Shown here: positions 26,598 through 36,185 of the stretch, piece by piece
How positions within the stretch are numbered: the first letter of the stretch is position 1
Layout: every line of letters starts with the position of its first letter
Notes under the pieces: model-generated
Told to the model about the DNA's origin: nothing
Database searches by the model: none
What the model saw: only the letters and a program-made list of their open reading frames with translations
NCBI RefSeq assembly: GCF_901538355.1
Contig: NZ_LR593887.1
Location: 2,456,920 to 2,520,919, forward strand
From: Tuwongella immobilis
GTDB lineage: Bacteria > Planctomycetota > Planctomycetia > Gemmatales > Gemmataceae
Reading direction: 5' to 3'
DNA: 64,000 nt
Program-made: the position numbers and the translations under genes

Positions 26598-28466
26598 TCA
26601 CCAGCGATATTCGAAGCCGAAGTTCAACCCCGTCGCCCAGAAGTCCGTTTGGTCGAATTTCACCTGCGGGCGGTTGGTGCCCGAGCTGGGCGTACCATCC
26701 GGCGCGAAGATCGGCACGAGCGTCACATCGACGACGCGGTCAATCTCCGTTCCCGGTCGAACGACGTTCGTCCAATACAGGAAGTTGAAGCCGGCGAAGG
26801 TACGGAACCGATCGGTCCATTGGTAGCCGATGTTCGTGGTGATTTCCGGCACGACGCTGAAGGCCGCTTCCGTGTGGCTGCCGATATTCGACGGCGTGGT
26901 AAGCAACCCACCAGCGAATCGTCGGCTGGGCTGACCGGGCGTGGTCGAGACAATGCCGCCGTTGATGTTGACGTTCTGCTCCGTCACCCCGAGTGCCAAC
27001 GAACCGCGAAAATCGACAAAGAAGCGGCCAAATCGTTGCTCGTATCGCCCGCCAATCTGACCACCGTAGAAGCGATTCAGCGTCTTGAATTCATCGGTAA
27101 CCACCAGCAACGAACCGGGTACCGTCGGCGGGTCTTGTTGCGCGGCCAGCGGACCGGCAAGGATTGTCTCCGTGATTCGCAAGGTCTCCCGTAGATCCAA
27201 ATACCGGAAGCCCATGTACAATTCGCGCCGCGTGTCGCATGTCGAGCAGAGCATCTTTTGATAGCCAATGCTGGCACCCCAGAATTCGCTATCGTTGTAG
27301 ATTTCCAGGACACCCGTCGCGAGGCCGGGAGCGCTGACCAATTCGGTGAATTCGCCCAGCGGTAACCCCGTATTGGGATTGATGTTCGGGGCGAAGATCG
27401 GTCGCGCCAACACGGGGAATTGGCTGGAATCGAATCGCTTGGTATCGCTGTACGGGCTGGTGAAAAAGTATTGGGCTTGGAACCCGTCGCCCATGCAATC
27501 GTTTCGCCACCAATCGAAGGTGAAGCGGCCACCGTTGCGGACGTTGTTATCCAGATCCTCGCCGCCGTAAATCACGGTCGTGGTCGGCTGCCCGAGTCGG
27601 CCATTCGGCGCGTTCGGGTCGTTGAACGGAATCGATGGATCACTGGTGGAGGCAAGCACCGGCGCACGATCCGCCTTGGTCCACCAGAGCAGATATTCGG
27701 CACGGAATGCCGCTTGGTAGCGATAATCGTTCCCCATCAGCGGCTGAATCAGCCCCAAGTCGTAATCTCGGGCGATGGTAATTTCGGGCGAGCCGAACCG
27801 AGGCGCACGATGGTGGCCGAAAATGCTGTGACCGGCCGGTTGCACGCCATGCCCCGGAGCGAACATCATGCCGGGGGGCAATTCATGTTCCGTCGGCATC
27901 GATTGCGGCGCGTTCATCTGCGGCAAGTTGCCCGGAGTCGGGCCCGACATCAGGCCGTTGGGATCGGCCGGATTTTTACCGTTATTCGGCTTGTTCTCGT
28001 CCGGCAGATACGGAATGCGGAACGGGGGCGGCTGCGTGCTGCCCGGGTTCACCGGCGTCGGGGCCGGCAGCGGTGTGGATGGTCCCTGGAAATCGTCCGG
28101 ACTTTGGCCACGCGCGGTCACGCTTCGCCATTCGGTGCCAGTCTGCGAAATCGACTGCGACAGCATGGGCGAATTGGGGCGTGACGCGGGGACGGACACG
28201 CGACTGGGCATCGCCAGTGGAGCGGGAGTTGGCATCGTCATCGGGGTGATCGTTGGGGCGATCATGGGAGCGATCGGCGACATCGGCGAAGTCGTGGGGC
28301 GGCTGGGCAACGCCGAGATTGGCTTGACCAGCGGCGCGGACCCGTTCTTCGGAGAGGCGGACCGCCATTCCAAATCATCGGCCCAAACCGCGGTTGGCAG
28401 CAAGCCCAGCGTGACACCGAGCAGTTTAGCCAGTGACCGGCTTCGTTTGGTTGGCGTCTGATTCAT
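26598..28466 (-). CDS. BBP7-family outer-membrane beta-barrel protein
   Basis: 622 residues. The signal peptide ends near TAVWA. Residues 30-215 are a Pro/Met/Ser-rich, low-complexity periplasmic region. From about 255 the BBP7 barrel begins: FRAEYLLWWTKADRAPVL is the family signature, then VIYGGED, RFTFDWW, LYMGFRYLDLRE and NRFYGGQIGGRYEQRFG, with alternating strands to the final FGFEYRW, whose terminal aromatic is typical of outer-membrane barrels. BBP7 barrels are planctomycete-specific and poorly characterised; pore or structural roles are inferred. It is in line with the moxR operon but 185 bases away. Confidence 0.88.
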   Translation of the reverse strand: MNQTPTKRSRSLAKLLGVTLGLLPTAVWADDLEWRSASPKNGSAPLVKPISALPSRPTTSPMSPIAPMIAPTITPMTMPTPAPLAMPSRVSVPASRPNSPMLSQSISQTGTEWRSVTARGQSPDDFQGPSTPLPAPTPVNPGSTQPPPFRIPYLPDENKPNNGKNPADPNGLMSGPTPGNLPQMNAPQSMPTEHELPPGMMFAPGHGVQPAGHSIFGHHRAPRFGSPEITIARDYDLGLIQPLMGNDYRYQAAFRAEYLLWWTKADRAPVLASTSDPSIPFNDPNAPNGRLGQPTTTVIYGGEDLDNNVRNGGRFTFDWWRNDCMGDGFQAQYFFTSPYSDTKRFDSSQFPVLARPIFAPNINPNTGLPLGEFTELVSAPGLATGVLEIYNDSEFWGASIGYQKMLCSTCDTRRELYMGFRYLDLRETLRITETILAGPLAAQQDPPTVPGSLLVVTDEFKTLNRFYGGQIGGRYEQRFGRFFVDFRGSLALGVTEQNVNINGGIVSTTPGQPSRRFAGGLLTTPSNIGSHTEAAFSVVPEITTNIGYQWTDRFRTFAGFNFLYWTNVVRPGTEIDRVVDVTLVPIFAPDGTPSSGTNRPQVKFDQTDFWATGLNFGFEYRW

Positions 28467-28651
28467 GGCGGATTCCCTGCTGGCCCCTTACCCATCTCCA
28501 ATCGGAAATGATCGAACCCGATCAACCGATCCTCTCTGGGACTATCGGCACCCATCCGGCAGAACCGTTAATGAAATTCCAATCGGATTCCTTCGCAGGA
28601 TCGAATTAATCGATCGATCCTTACCAAGTTTCTCCAAATCTCCCAGTTGAA

Positions 28652-29665
28652 TCAACGGGCCGCGAGTTCGGCCTTCTCGGGGACCAGCGCCAGAATCTGT
28701 TGCAGGAGTTGATCGGGCGGTAGATTCTCCGCTTGGGCTTCGAAATTGAGCAGCACCCGATGGCGCATCGCTGGGAAGTAGACCGAACGCAAGTCATCAA
28801 AGCTGACGTTATAGCGACCGGCCAGCAGTGCCCGCACCTTGGCGGCAAGGATCATGGTTTGCGCTCCGCGCGGCGAAGCACCACAGCGCAGAAATCGCTT
28901 GGTTGGCTCGGTGGCGAATTCGCTTTCGGGGTGTGTGGCCAACACGAGGCGAATGGCGTAATCCTGCACTGCTGGGGCAATCAGCACTTCGCGCACCAGC
29001 GATTGCCACTGTTGGATTTCCCGGCCATCCATGATCTTTTGCGGCTGGACCCAATCGTTGCGAGTGGTGCGATCGAGGATCGTTGCCAGTTCCTCGCGGG
29101 TCACGAATGGGACAATCAATTTGAACAAAAAGCGATCCAATTGCGCTTCGGGCAGTGGATAGGTGCCTTCCTGTTCAATGGGATTCTGCGTGGCCAACAC
29201 GAAGAACGGTTCTTCCAGTTGATGCATTTTGCCGCCGATGGTGACGCGATGCTCTTGCATGGCTTCGAGCAATGCGGATTGCGTTTTCGGCGTAGCGCGG
29301 TTGATTTCGTCGGCCAGCACAATCTGTGCAAAGATCGGCCCCCGTTGAAATTGGAACGCGCGCCCGCCAGATTCGGTCTCGGTGATGATGTTGGTACCGA
29401 GAATATCCGACGGCATGAGATCCGGCGTGAATTGGATGCGGTTGAATTCGAGATCCAACACTTGCGCCAGCGTTCGCACGAGCAGGGTTTTCCCCAGGCC
29501 AGGCACCCCTTCCAGCAGGCAGTGCCCACCGACGAACAAGCAGGTCAGCACCCCCGAGACAATGTCGGGCTGGCCCACCACCACTTTGCCGATTTCTTCT
29601 TGAACCGCGTGGAAACGGCGACGAAATTCGGCGGCTCGTTCCGGCAACGGGGCAACTTCGCTCAT
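28652..29665 (-). CDS. moxR: MoxR-family AAA+ ATPase
   Basis: 337 residues from the ATG at 29665, with GGAG upstream. Walker A is GVPGLGKT, Walker B ILADEINRATPKTQSALLEAMQE, and sensor 1 with the arginine-finger region LATQNPIEQEGTYPLPEAQLDRF, the MoxR signature. MoxR ATPases act with VWA-domain partners as chaperones that mature protein or metal complexes. The gene directly upstream encodes a large VWA membrane protein, 31 bases away. The DUF58 gene that normally sits between them is absent. This is the last gene of a five-gene run beginning with a multihaem cytochrome. Confidence 0.93.
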   Translation of the reverse strand: MSEVAPLPERAAEFRRRFHAVQEEIGKVVVGQPDIVSGVLTCLFVGGHCLLEGVPGLGKTLLVRTLAQVLDLEFNRIQFTPDLMPSDILGTNIITETESGGRAFQFQRGPIFAQIVLADEINRATPKTQSALLEAMQEHRVTIGGKMHQLEEPFFVLATQNPIEQEGTYPLPEAQLDRFLFKLIVPFVTREELATILDRTTRNDWVQPQKIMDGREIQQWQSLVREVLIAPAVQDYAIRLVLATHPESEFATEPTKRFLRCGASPRGAQTMILAAKVRALLAGRYNVSFDDLRSVYFPAMRHRVLLNFEAQAENLPPDQLLQQILALVPEKAELAAR

Positions 29666-29696
29666 GCGGGGCACTCCAGGAAGCGTGGGGCGGTGG

Positions 29697-32600
29697 TTAT
29701 TCACCGCTCGGTGGTGATGTCGGGGGATCATCGGTCCGATTGCGATCAATCGGCGCACGACGTTTGGCGCGTTTCAGGCGTTCAAATGGATCTTCGTTCG
29801 TGTCTGCATTCGTGGGCGGCGCAACCGGCGGGGGCAGCGGAGCAGGCCGACTCGGACTCGGCGCTTGCGTCGGCAACTCATCCGCGCCGGGGGGCGGGCC
29901 AAGCGTCGTTGCCGGAGCCTCGCTCGGTTCAAAGCGACGACTCGCCCGCTTGCGTTCCAGCACTTCGCCGACTTGGGCTTTGACTTCCGCCAGACGGTCC
30001 AGGCTGGCCGGTTCCGTGTCTTGGCGTTTCGTCCGCAAGCGGGTCCAAATTCGTTGGCTCCACGCGGCGACTTCGGCCGGTTCAATGGCGATTCGGCGGA
30101 TGCCCACATCCATGAGCAGCCCCAGTCCGGCGGCGAACACCAGCCAAAACCAGATCGGCTGCGTGGAACGGGTCGCTTCGGGCGGCTTGCGATACAGTTC
30201 GCCTGATGACGCCAGTTGCCGGAGCGTCGTTTCGCGTTCCTCGAAATGGCGACCGCCGGTGATGTCGCTCAATCGACGCAGGAGTACCGGGTTACTCTCC
30301 AGATCGGCGAATTCCGGCGAATAGGGAATGGTCGTTCCCGATCGCACACTATCAAGTGGCTTGCCCGTTTCGTCCAGAGCTTGCGCATTCAGGAAGTAAC
30401 TCCCGGCTTCCTCGGCGGGGAACTCCGCCTCATACACGCCGCCAGCTTTCTGCTGAAAATCCAGCGTGATCGGTTTGCCATCCGGTGGGGAGTTCGGCAG
30501 GGTCACGCCACCACGCAATTTCAATCCGGTCATTGCCCGATTCTGTTCATCCCGTGCCGTCACCGTCACCCGCACCCGACCATCGCGATATTCGGAAATC
30601 ATGCTGAGTTTGCCGGTCTCGACACCCCGCATCGCCCAGTTGACCGATTGTTCCCAATGCTTCAAATACAAATCCGATGCGGCCCAATCCCGGTCCCACC
30701 CGGCAATCTTGGGCGGCAGACTTCGCGCATCGCTGGTAAACGCCACCGATCGCCCCAGGCCATATTGCCACGTCGCCAAGATCGGGAATCGCTGATCGAT
30801 GACGCGCGGCCCTTCAATCAGCATTTCGGCCAACGGCGAGGCTTTCATGCTGGTGCGAATGAATCCGTAGAGCGCGGGCAGTTCCCCCGGCAGATTTTCG
30901 CTGGGGCCGCTGCGGAGCACCAACTTGGGGGCGAAGCGTTGCTCGTAGAGGAACGATTGGCTCACACGCCGGGCTTCTCGAATGTAAATGGCCGGGAGTT
31001 TGGCTGGATCGGTGACATTGTAGAAGCGGCCCTTGGTCGTTTTGGCGATGGTTTCGAGCGAGGCACTGGATGCCGGCCCGTGGGTGGCCACGCCGACCGT
31101 CGTGCAGGTGATTTTGAAGTCGGGCATGGCGTTGAGCACCTTCGTGCCGTTGACACCCAGCGTCGGGTCGCCATCGGAAATGATCATCACATGCCGCGTG
31201 GCAAGATCATATTGCGGGTCGGAAAGTGTCTCGAACGCCATTTGCAGGCCGGGATCGAAGTCCGGCATATCGCCAGGCGTCATGCGATCGACCATCGCCA
31301 GCAGCCGATCCCGATCTTCGCCCACGGTCTGAAACGGAATGTGCCACTGCGTATTGAACCCGTAATAGAGCATGCCGACCATATCGACGGGACTGAGTTT
31401 TTTGATGGCGAGTTTGGCGATTTCCTTCTGCCAACGGTTGCCATCCGCCATTTCACTGGCGTGCATAATCAGCACCAGCCCGCCTTTGCCCGCCGCCTTG
31501 ATCGCCTTGATTTGACAATCGACGGGGAGGGCTTTTTCGATGGGCGTATCCTGGTAGCCGCCCGCGCCGTAACTTTCCGGCCCGCCCACCACCACCAAGC
31601 CACAACCTTGATCGCCGGTGTTGGCGCGAATGACATCCTGCTGGTCTTTGCTCAGCAATTCGGAAGGGACGTTGGCGATCACCACACAATCGAAATCCGC
31701 CAAAAAGACGGTCAGTTCCGCACGATTCGACGGGAGACGATCGACGGACAACGGAACCACCGTGAGTTTGGCTCGACGCAGGGTATCAATCAGATGCTGA
31801 TGCGTGAATCCACCCGGTCCGGCGGGAGTGGCTTCCAGAAACAGCACCCGCCGCTTGCCACGCAGCACCACATGCGTGCCGGCACGATTATTCTGATAGC
31901 GATCTCCGGGCAGACCAACGGTGATTTTGCCGCCCGCTTCCGGAGCCGATTCCAGCGGTTGAAAGATCGCACGATAGCTGAACGATGTGCCTTCTCCGGA
32001 TTTGTCATCCGGCGGAATCGGATCCCGAAATCGGAAGGAATTCAGCCCCGGTCGCAGTCGAACCCGTGGCGGTGTCGCTTTGGAATCGATCACCCCGGCG
32101 CTATCGATGATCGGAATCGGCCGCTCGATGCCATCCCGCAGTTGCAGCAGTTCCAAGTTGCCATCGACCGTGCGGTTGGGGCTGGTGTTGCGAATCAGCA
32201 CCCGAATCGGCGGCAATCGCACTCCGGTGGCGCTCAGCGGTGGGGCTTCGACAGCTTCGACCAATACTTCGCTCTCGTTGCGAATGCCGGAAGCCAGCGT
32301 GATCGTATCGATTTCGATGCCGTTTTGTTTCGCCAGTTGTGCCTGTTCCTCGGCGTTGCCGAGATTCTCGTTGCCGTCGCTCAGCAGCACAATCCGCTTG
32401 CCGGTGCCTTCCGGGAATGACGCAAGTGCCAACTTGAGTGCGCTGGCAATGTCGGTGTAATTCAGGTCAATCGTGCCCGCCATGGCATCATTGACCAGCA
32501 GCCGATCCACGGGCGACGGCGGCAACACCAATCGCGGCCGACGGGCAAACAGAATCGCACCCGACGCATCATTGCGATGCGCCAACCCGCGTTGCTGCAC

Positions 32601-33305
32601 CGATTCGTTCAGGAATTCTTGGATGCGTTGCCAGCGCAAGTCGATCGGTTCACCGGCAACGGTGGCTTGCTGCGGCGAGATTTCTTGCGGCACGCTGTAC
32701 GAGCGATCGACCAAATATAAGACCGTGGTGTTTTCGCTGGTTCGTGATAGCCGCAATTCGGCGAGTGCGAGAATCAGCAGGGTAGTTACGGCGATGCGAG
32801 TTGCCAGCGCGAGTTTGCTGCGAATCGGCCCCAGACCGGCGAGGCTTTTGCGGCTAATCCAGATCATCCACGGCAGAACCGCCAGCGCCACGAGCCACAG
32901 CGGATGCACCACTTGCAAGCTGCGAAGCATGCGGCCCGATTCGTTGATGCCCGCTTGAATGCTCGGCGTCGCCCATCCGGTGCTGCCCAGCAACAGGCCG
33001 ATCGACAGCCCAAGCATCAAACCTTTCGACCAGCGTCGCGTTAGCAGCAAGGCGACGAGGAGCAGGCCGATTCCACCCAGGGAAATCAGCGTGATCCGCC
33101 GACCCCAAAACGGCGAAATCGTGAGACTACCCACCAGCATGACGGCGGCGGTGGCGATTCCCACGAACAGAATCGGGGCGATACCAGGGCGGAGCAGGGC
33201 AGCGCGACTGGTGCGGACCACGCGGACGATCAGCAGCCCCAGCAACGACAGCGTCGCCAGGAGCGGCACGGCGAATTCGGACACGAGGCGAGTCATCCAG
33301 TCCAT
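29697..33305 (-). CDS. Large VWA/GATase-like membrane protein (BatA-like partner of MoxR)
   Basis: 1202 residues. Six or so N-terminal membrane helices (to about 185) are followed by a first VWA domain with intact MIDAS DRSYS and IVLLSDGNEN. Next comes a beta-rich part, then a class-I glutamine-amidotransferase-like domain (RRVLFLEATP to VVGGPESYGAGG). A second VWA has MIISDGDPTLG, but its first MIDAS loop reads MHASEM, lacking the Asp. A single helix (PIWFWLVFAAGLGLLMDVG) then leads to a charged, Pro-rich cytoplasmic tail of about 130 residues. It probably couples the MoxR ATPase to envelope targets. Twelve bases separate it from the NHL gene upstream. Confidence 0.87.
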   Translation of the reverse strand: MDWMTRLVSEFAVPLLATLSLLGLLIVRVVRTSRAALLRPGIAPILFVGIATAAVMLVGSLTISPFWGRRITLISLGGIGLLLVALLLTRRWSKGLMLGLSIGLLLGSTGWATPSIQAGINESGRMLRSLQVVHPLWLVALAVLPWMIWISRKSLAGLGPIRSKLALATRIAVTTLLILALAELRLSRTSENTTVLYLVDRSYSVPQEISPQQATVAGEPIDLRWQRIQEFLNESVQQRGLAHRNDASGAILFARRPRLVLPPSPVDRLLVNDAMAGTIDLNYTDIASALKLALASFPEGTGKRIVLLSDGNENLGNAEEQAQLAKQNGIEIDTITLASGIRNESEVLVEAVEAPPLSATGVRLPPIRVLIRNTSPNRTVDGNLELLQLRDGIERPIPIIDSAGVIDSKATPPRVRLRPGLNSFRFRDPIPPDDKSGEGTSFSYRAIFQPLESAPEAGGKITVGLPGDRYQNNRAGTHVVLRGKRRVLFLEATPAGPGGFTHQHLIDTLRRAKLTVVPLSVDRLPSNRAELTVFLADFDCVVIANVPSELLSKDQQDVIRANTGDQGCGLVVVGGPESYGAGGYQDTPIEKALPVDCQIKAIKAAGKGGLVLIMHASEMADGNRWQKEIAKLAIKKLSPVDMVGMLYYGFNTQWHIPFQTVGEDRDRLLAMVDRMTPGDMPDFDPGLQMAFETLSDPQYDLATRHVMIISDGDPTLGVNGTKVLNAMPDFKITCTTVGVATHGPASSASLETIAKTTKGRFYNVTDPAKLPAIYIREARRVSQSFLYEQRFAPKLVLRSGPSENLPGELPALYGFIRTSMKASPLAEMLIEGPRVIDQRFPILATWQYGLGRSVAFTSDARSLPPKIAGWDRDWAASDLYLKHWEQSVNWAMRGVETGKLSMISEYRDGRVRVTVTARDEQNRAMTGLKLRGGVTLPNSPPDGKPITLDFQQKAGGVYEAEFPAEEAGSYFLNAQALDETGKPLDSVRSGTTIPYSPEFADLESNPVLLRRLSDITGGRHFEERETTLRQLASSGELYRKPPEATRSTQPIWFWLVFAAGLGLLMDVGIRRIAIEPAEVAAWSQRIWTRLRTKRQDTEPASLDRLAEVKAQVGEVLERKRASRRFEPSEAPATTLGPPPGADELPTQAPSPSRPAPLPPPVAPPTNADTNEDPFERLKRAKRRAPIDRNRTDDPPTSPPSGE

Positions 33306-33317
33306 GCGATCCTCGGC

Positions 33318-34214
33318 TCAGAAGCGAATCCGTTGCACCCGATGATTCTCGGTATCCACAATATGCACGCGACCGAAGCGATCCACCGCCAATGCCCAGG
33401 GGTTGGCCAACTGCCCGGGCTGTCGGCCCCGACTGCCCCAGATTCCCAAACTCTCGCCGGTCGGGGAGAAACGCTGCACCCGGTGATTGCCGTATTCTGC
33501 GACGATGAGCATTCCCTCGGCGTCGAACGCCAAATCGTAGGGGTATTGCAGTTGGCCGGGCTCGCTACCGGAACCGCCAAAGATTCGCACCAGTTGGCCA
33601 TCTTTGGTGAAGACCTGGATGCGGTGATTGCAGGCATCGGCGGCGTACAGCAGCCCGTCCGGACCAAGCGCCAAAGCCCGCAATCGGCTAAATTCGCCGG
33701 GTTCGATTCCGGGGCGGCCCCAAGTCGCGACGAATTTTCCGCTGGCGTCTAACTTGCTAATGCGATGATTGGGATCAAATTCCGACAAATAGATGAACCC
33801 ATCGGCATCTTGCACGGCATCGGAAATGTACCCGAATTCTCCGGGACGCGATCCCGCTTGCCCGCCGAAGGTATCGAGCAGTTCCCCAGAGGGCGAATAG
33901 ATGCGGAGGCAGTGATAATGCGAATCGCAGACAATCAGATTGCCGTCTCGCGTGGTGCCCAATCCGCTGGGGCGACCGTTGCGAAAGTCCGGAGTCGTCC
34001 AGGTAGGGCCGCGATAATTGCCGTCGAGGTCGAAGACTTGAATGCGGGCCGTGAAATCGACCACATAGAGACGATCCTGCGCATCGATGGTGATGGCGCG
34101 GGGCCGGGCGAGCATACCATCCAACACGCCGCGCTCGCCCCAAATTGCGTCGGGAGCGGCGCGCGGTCCGGTGCCGCAACCGAGGATGCCCGCGAGCAGC
34201 CCCAGCAACACCAT
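33318..34214 (-). CDS. NHL-repeat beta-propeller lipoprotein
   Basis: 298 residues from the ATG at 34214. VMVLLGLLAGILGCG looks like a lipoprotein signal with Cys+1, although Leu at -2 is not ideal. At least five NHL repeats follow (RPRAITIDAQDRLYVVDF, GRPSGLGTTRDGNLIVCDSH, FGYISDAVQDADGFIYLSEF, RLRALALGPDGLLYAADACNHRIQVF, QYPYDLAFDAEGMLIVAEYGNHRVQRF), forming a propeller. The start is uncertain because no good ribosome site is seen; coupling to the CRTAC1 stop 23 bases upstream may help. NHL propellers bind partner proteins or ligands. An envelope-anchored role beside the cytochrome is inferred. Confidence 0.82.
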   Translation of the reverse strand: MVLLGLLAGILGCGTGPRAAPDAIWGERGVLDGMLARPRAITIDAQDRLYVVDFTARIQVFDLDGNYRGPTWTTPDFRNGRPSGLGTTRDGNLIVCDSHYHCLRIYSPSGELLDTFGGQAGSRPGEFGYISDAVQDADGFIYLSEFDPNHRISKLDASGKFVATWGRPGIEPGEFSRLRALALGPDGLLYAADACNHRIQVFTKDGQLVRIFGGSGSEPGQLQYPYDLAFDAEGMLIVAEYGNHRVQRFSPTGESLGIWGSRGRQPGQLANPWALAVDRFGRVHIVDTENHRVQRIRF

Positions 34215-34237
34215 CACGCGGATCGGCACGCGCTGCG

Positions 34238-36145
34238 TCACGGTTTGGCTTGCCCTTGTTCCAAGCGGTGGAGTTGATCGACGGGCAAATTGGACCAAAC
34301 TTCCGGCTTCAAGTCCGGCGAGCCAGGCCAACTGACGGTAATTCGATCGATTTTGTCAATTTTCCCCAGCCCGAAGGTCAATTCCAACTCGGATTGCGAC
34401 AGGTAGCCGCGACCGGCGACCACCGTGCGCTTCTGGGTGGTTCCGCCGGCTTCGAGCGTGACCATCGCACCGATTGCCGAGCGATTGCTGGTCTTGCCAT
34501 CGCCGATGAGCCGCAAACGCACCGAATGCTGCCCCTTGGGCAAATCGTTGCGAAGCACCAGCGGCGGGCCATTATTCGCGGTCAGAATCACGTCCAGATC
34601 GCCGTCCGAATCAAGATCTGCGAACGCGGCCCCTCGACCGACGATCGGTTTGAACAGATCCGCGCCGGCATCGTTGGCGGTCACCGGTTCATACAGCCGG
34701 GGATTGCCCCCCGTATTCCAGAAGAGTTGCGCCGATTGCGGGTAGGTTTGGCTTTGCTGCACCTGCGAGATTTCCGGCTCCAGGTGGCCATTCGCGGTAA
34801 TCAGATCCAGCCGACCGTCCAAATCGAAGTCAAAAAAGCAGGTGCCGAACTTCAGAGGTCCACGACTCGGCCCGGCCAGCCCCACCGCCAGCGCCGCATC
34901 GGAAAAGATCATCCGCTTCGGATTATCCACACAGAGAAACGTGTTGGGTTCGTTGGCAAAATTGGCGATGATGACGGCACAGCGACCGGGCCGAAACTCG
35001 CCATAATCGATGCCCATGCCGCCTCGCGCACGCCCTTCCGCATAGGCCACCCCGGAGAGCAGGCCGATTTCGTTGAACTTTCGTGGAGTCGTCGCATCGC
35101 CGGGAGAATTCTGGAACAGAAAATTCCGCACCGTGTCGTTGGCAACCACCACATCAGGCCAACCATCGTCGTTGGGATCGCAGACAATCACGCCCAGCGA
35201 TTTGCCGACGTTCCGTGTGCGGGCATTGCGATCCGCCCCTTCGCGTTCCGTGACGCGGATTCCCGATGCGTCAGAGACATCCTCAAATCGTTTGCCATCG
35301 CGATTGCGATACAGCAGACATTGGGACCCCTCAAACTGCGTCGGCGGGACATAGGCCCGACCCACGCCCGTGAGTTTGGCGTCAATCGAACGATCAATCG
35401 CAGGTGCCCAGGTGATGTATTGGGCAATCAGCAAGTCGAGTTTGCCATCGCGGTCGTAATCGAAGAACGTCGCCGAACTCGGGAACGTCATCGCCGCCGT
35501 GCGATCAAGAAACGCCGGGTACGGTTCATTGGGCCACATCGGGGCAGGAAGTCCGGCTTCGATGGTGACATCGACAAATTTGCGTTTCCCGGCGGCGCCC
35601 GGTTCATTGCGAAACAGTCGCGATCCGCCCATCGCGGTAATCAGCAGATCGGTCCAGCCATCGTTATCATAGTCGCCAGCCGTCGCACCCATTCCGTAAA
35701 TCGGAATCGCGAGCCCGGAATCGTGGGTGACATCTTCGAATTTGCCGTCACCGAGATTGCGGTAGAGTTCGCAGGTGGGGGCGGCACCTTTGTCGGCGAT
35801 GCCGGGCCAGTTGCGGGAATTGACAAACAGCAGATCGGGCTTGCCATCGTTGTCGAAGTCGAGCACCGCCACTCCGGAACCCATGGTTTCCGGCAGCAGC
35901 TTCTGCCCTTGCGCTCCGTTGGTGTGACGGAAGCGAATTCCGCTGGATTCGGTGATGTCGGTCCAGCGGATTTTCGGAACGGCAATCGCCTCGCGCACGT
36001 TGGGAGACTCAATCACCGGCACCGGGTTGGTGACAGGTGGACCGCTGAAGAAGTTGCGGTATGCCACCCAGCCACCGACGCCGACAAGTACCAGTGCCGC
36101 CCCGATCAGGGGAAGCGCCCAACGTGGACGATTCGATTCAGTCAT
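34238..36145 (-). CDS. CRTAC1-family FG-GAP/ASPIC-UnbV protein, membrane anchored
   Basis: 635 residues from the ATG at 36145. One N-terminal helix (WALPLIGAALVLVGVGGWVAY) anchors an extracytoplasmic domain. FG-GAP/VCBS repeats carry calcium-type loops: VLDFDNDGKPDLLFVN, AGDYDNDGWTDLLI, FFDYDRDGKLDLLIAQ, VCDPNDDGWPDVVVAN, FFDFDLDGRLDLITANG and FADLDSDGDLDVILT. The C-terminus is the ASPIC/UnbV domain (SVRLRLIGDGKTSNRSAIGAMV, ITVSWPGSPD). The family's biochemical role is unknown. It lies between the multihaem cytochrome gene (40 bases upstream) and the NHL gene and is probably co-transcribed. A paralogue is at 40551. Confidence 0.9.
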   Translation of the reverse strand: MTESNRPRWALPLIGAALVLVGVGGWVAYRNFFSGPPVTNPVPVIESPNVREAIAVPKIRWTDITESSGIRFRHTNGAQGQKLLPETMGSGVAVLDFDNDGKPDLLFVNSRNWPGIADKGAAPTCELYRNLGDGKFEDVTHDSGLAIPIYGMGATAGDYDNDGWTDLLITAMGGSRLFRNEPGAAGKRKFVDVTIEAGLPAPMWPNEPYPAFLDRTAAMTFPSSATFFDYDRDGKLDLLIAQYITWAPAIDRSIDAKLTGVGRAYVPPTQFEGSQCLLYRNRDGKRFEDVSDASGIRVTEREGADRNARTRNVGKSLGVIVCDPNDDGWPDVVVANDTVRNFLFQNSPGDATTPRKFNEIGLLSGVAYAEGRARGGMGIDYGEFRPGRCAVIIANFANEPNTFLCVDNPKRMIFSDAALAVGLAGPSRGPLKFGTCFFDFDLDGRLDLITANGHLEPEISQVQQSQTYPQSAQLFWNTGGNPRLYEPVTANDAGADLFKPIVGRGAAFADLDSDGDLDVILTANNGPPLVLRNDLPKGQHSVRLRLIGDGKTSNRSAIGAMVTLEAGGTTQKRTVVAGRGYLSQSELELTFGLGKIDKIDRITVSWPGSPDLKPEVWSNLPVDQLHRLEQGQAKP

Positions 36146-36185
36146 TGCACCGTGCCTCGAAGTCGGAGAGAGACTGCGGATGATT

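Noticed and set aside
30216-32420. 734-codon plus-strand frame opposite the large VWA gene
   Set aside because: No domain is visible, and the composition is His/Arg/Gln-rich as expected for the complement of the VWA gene.
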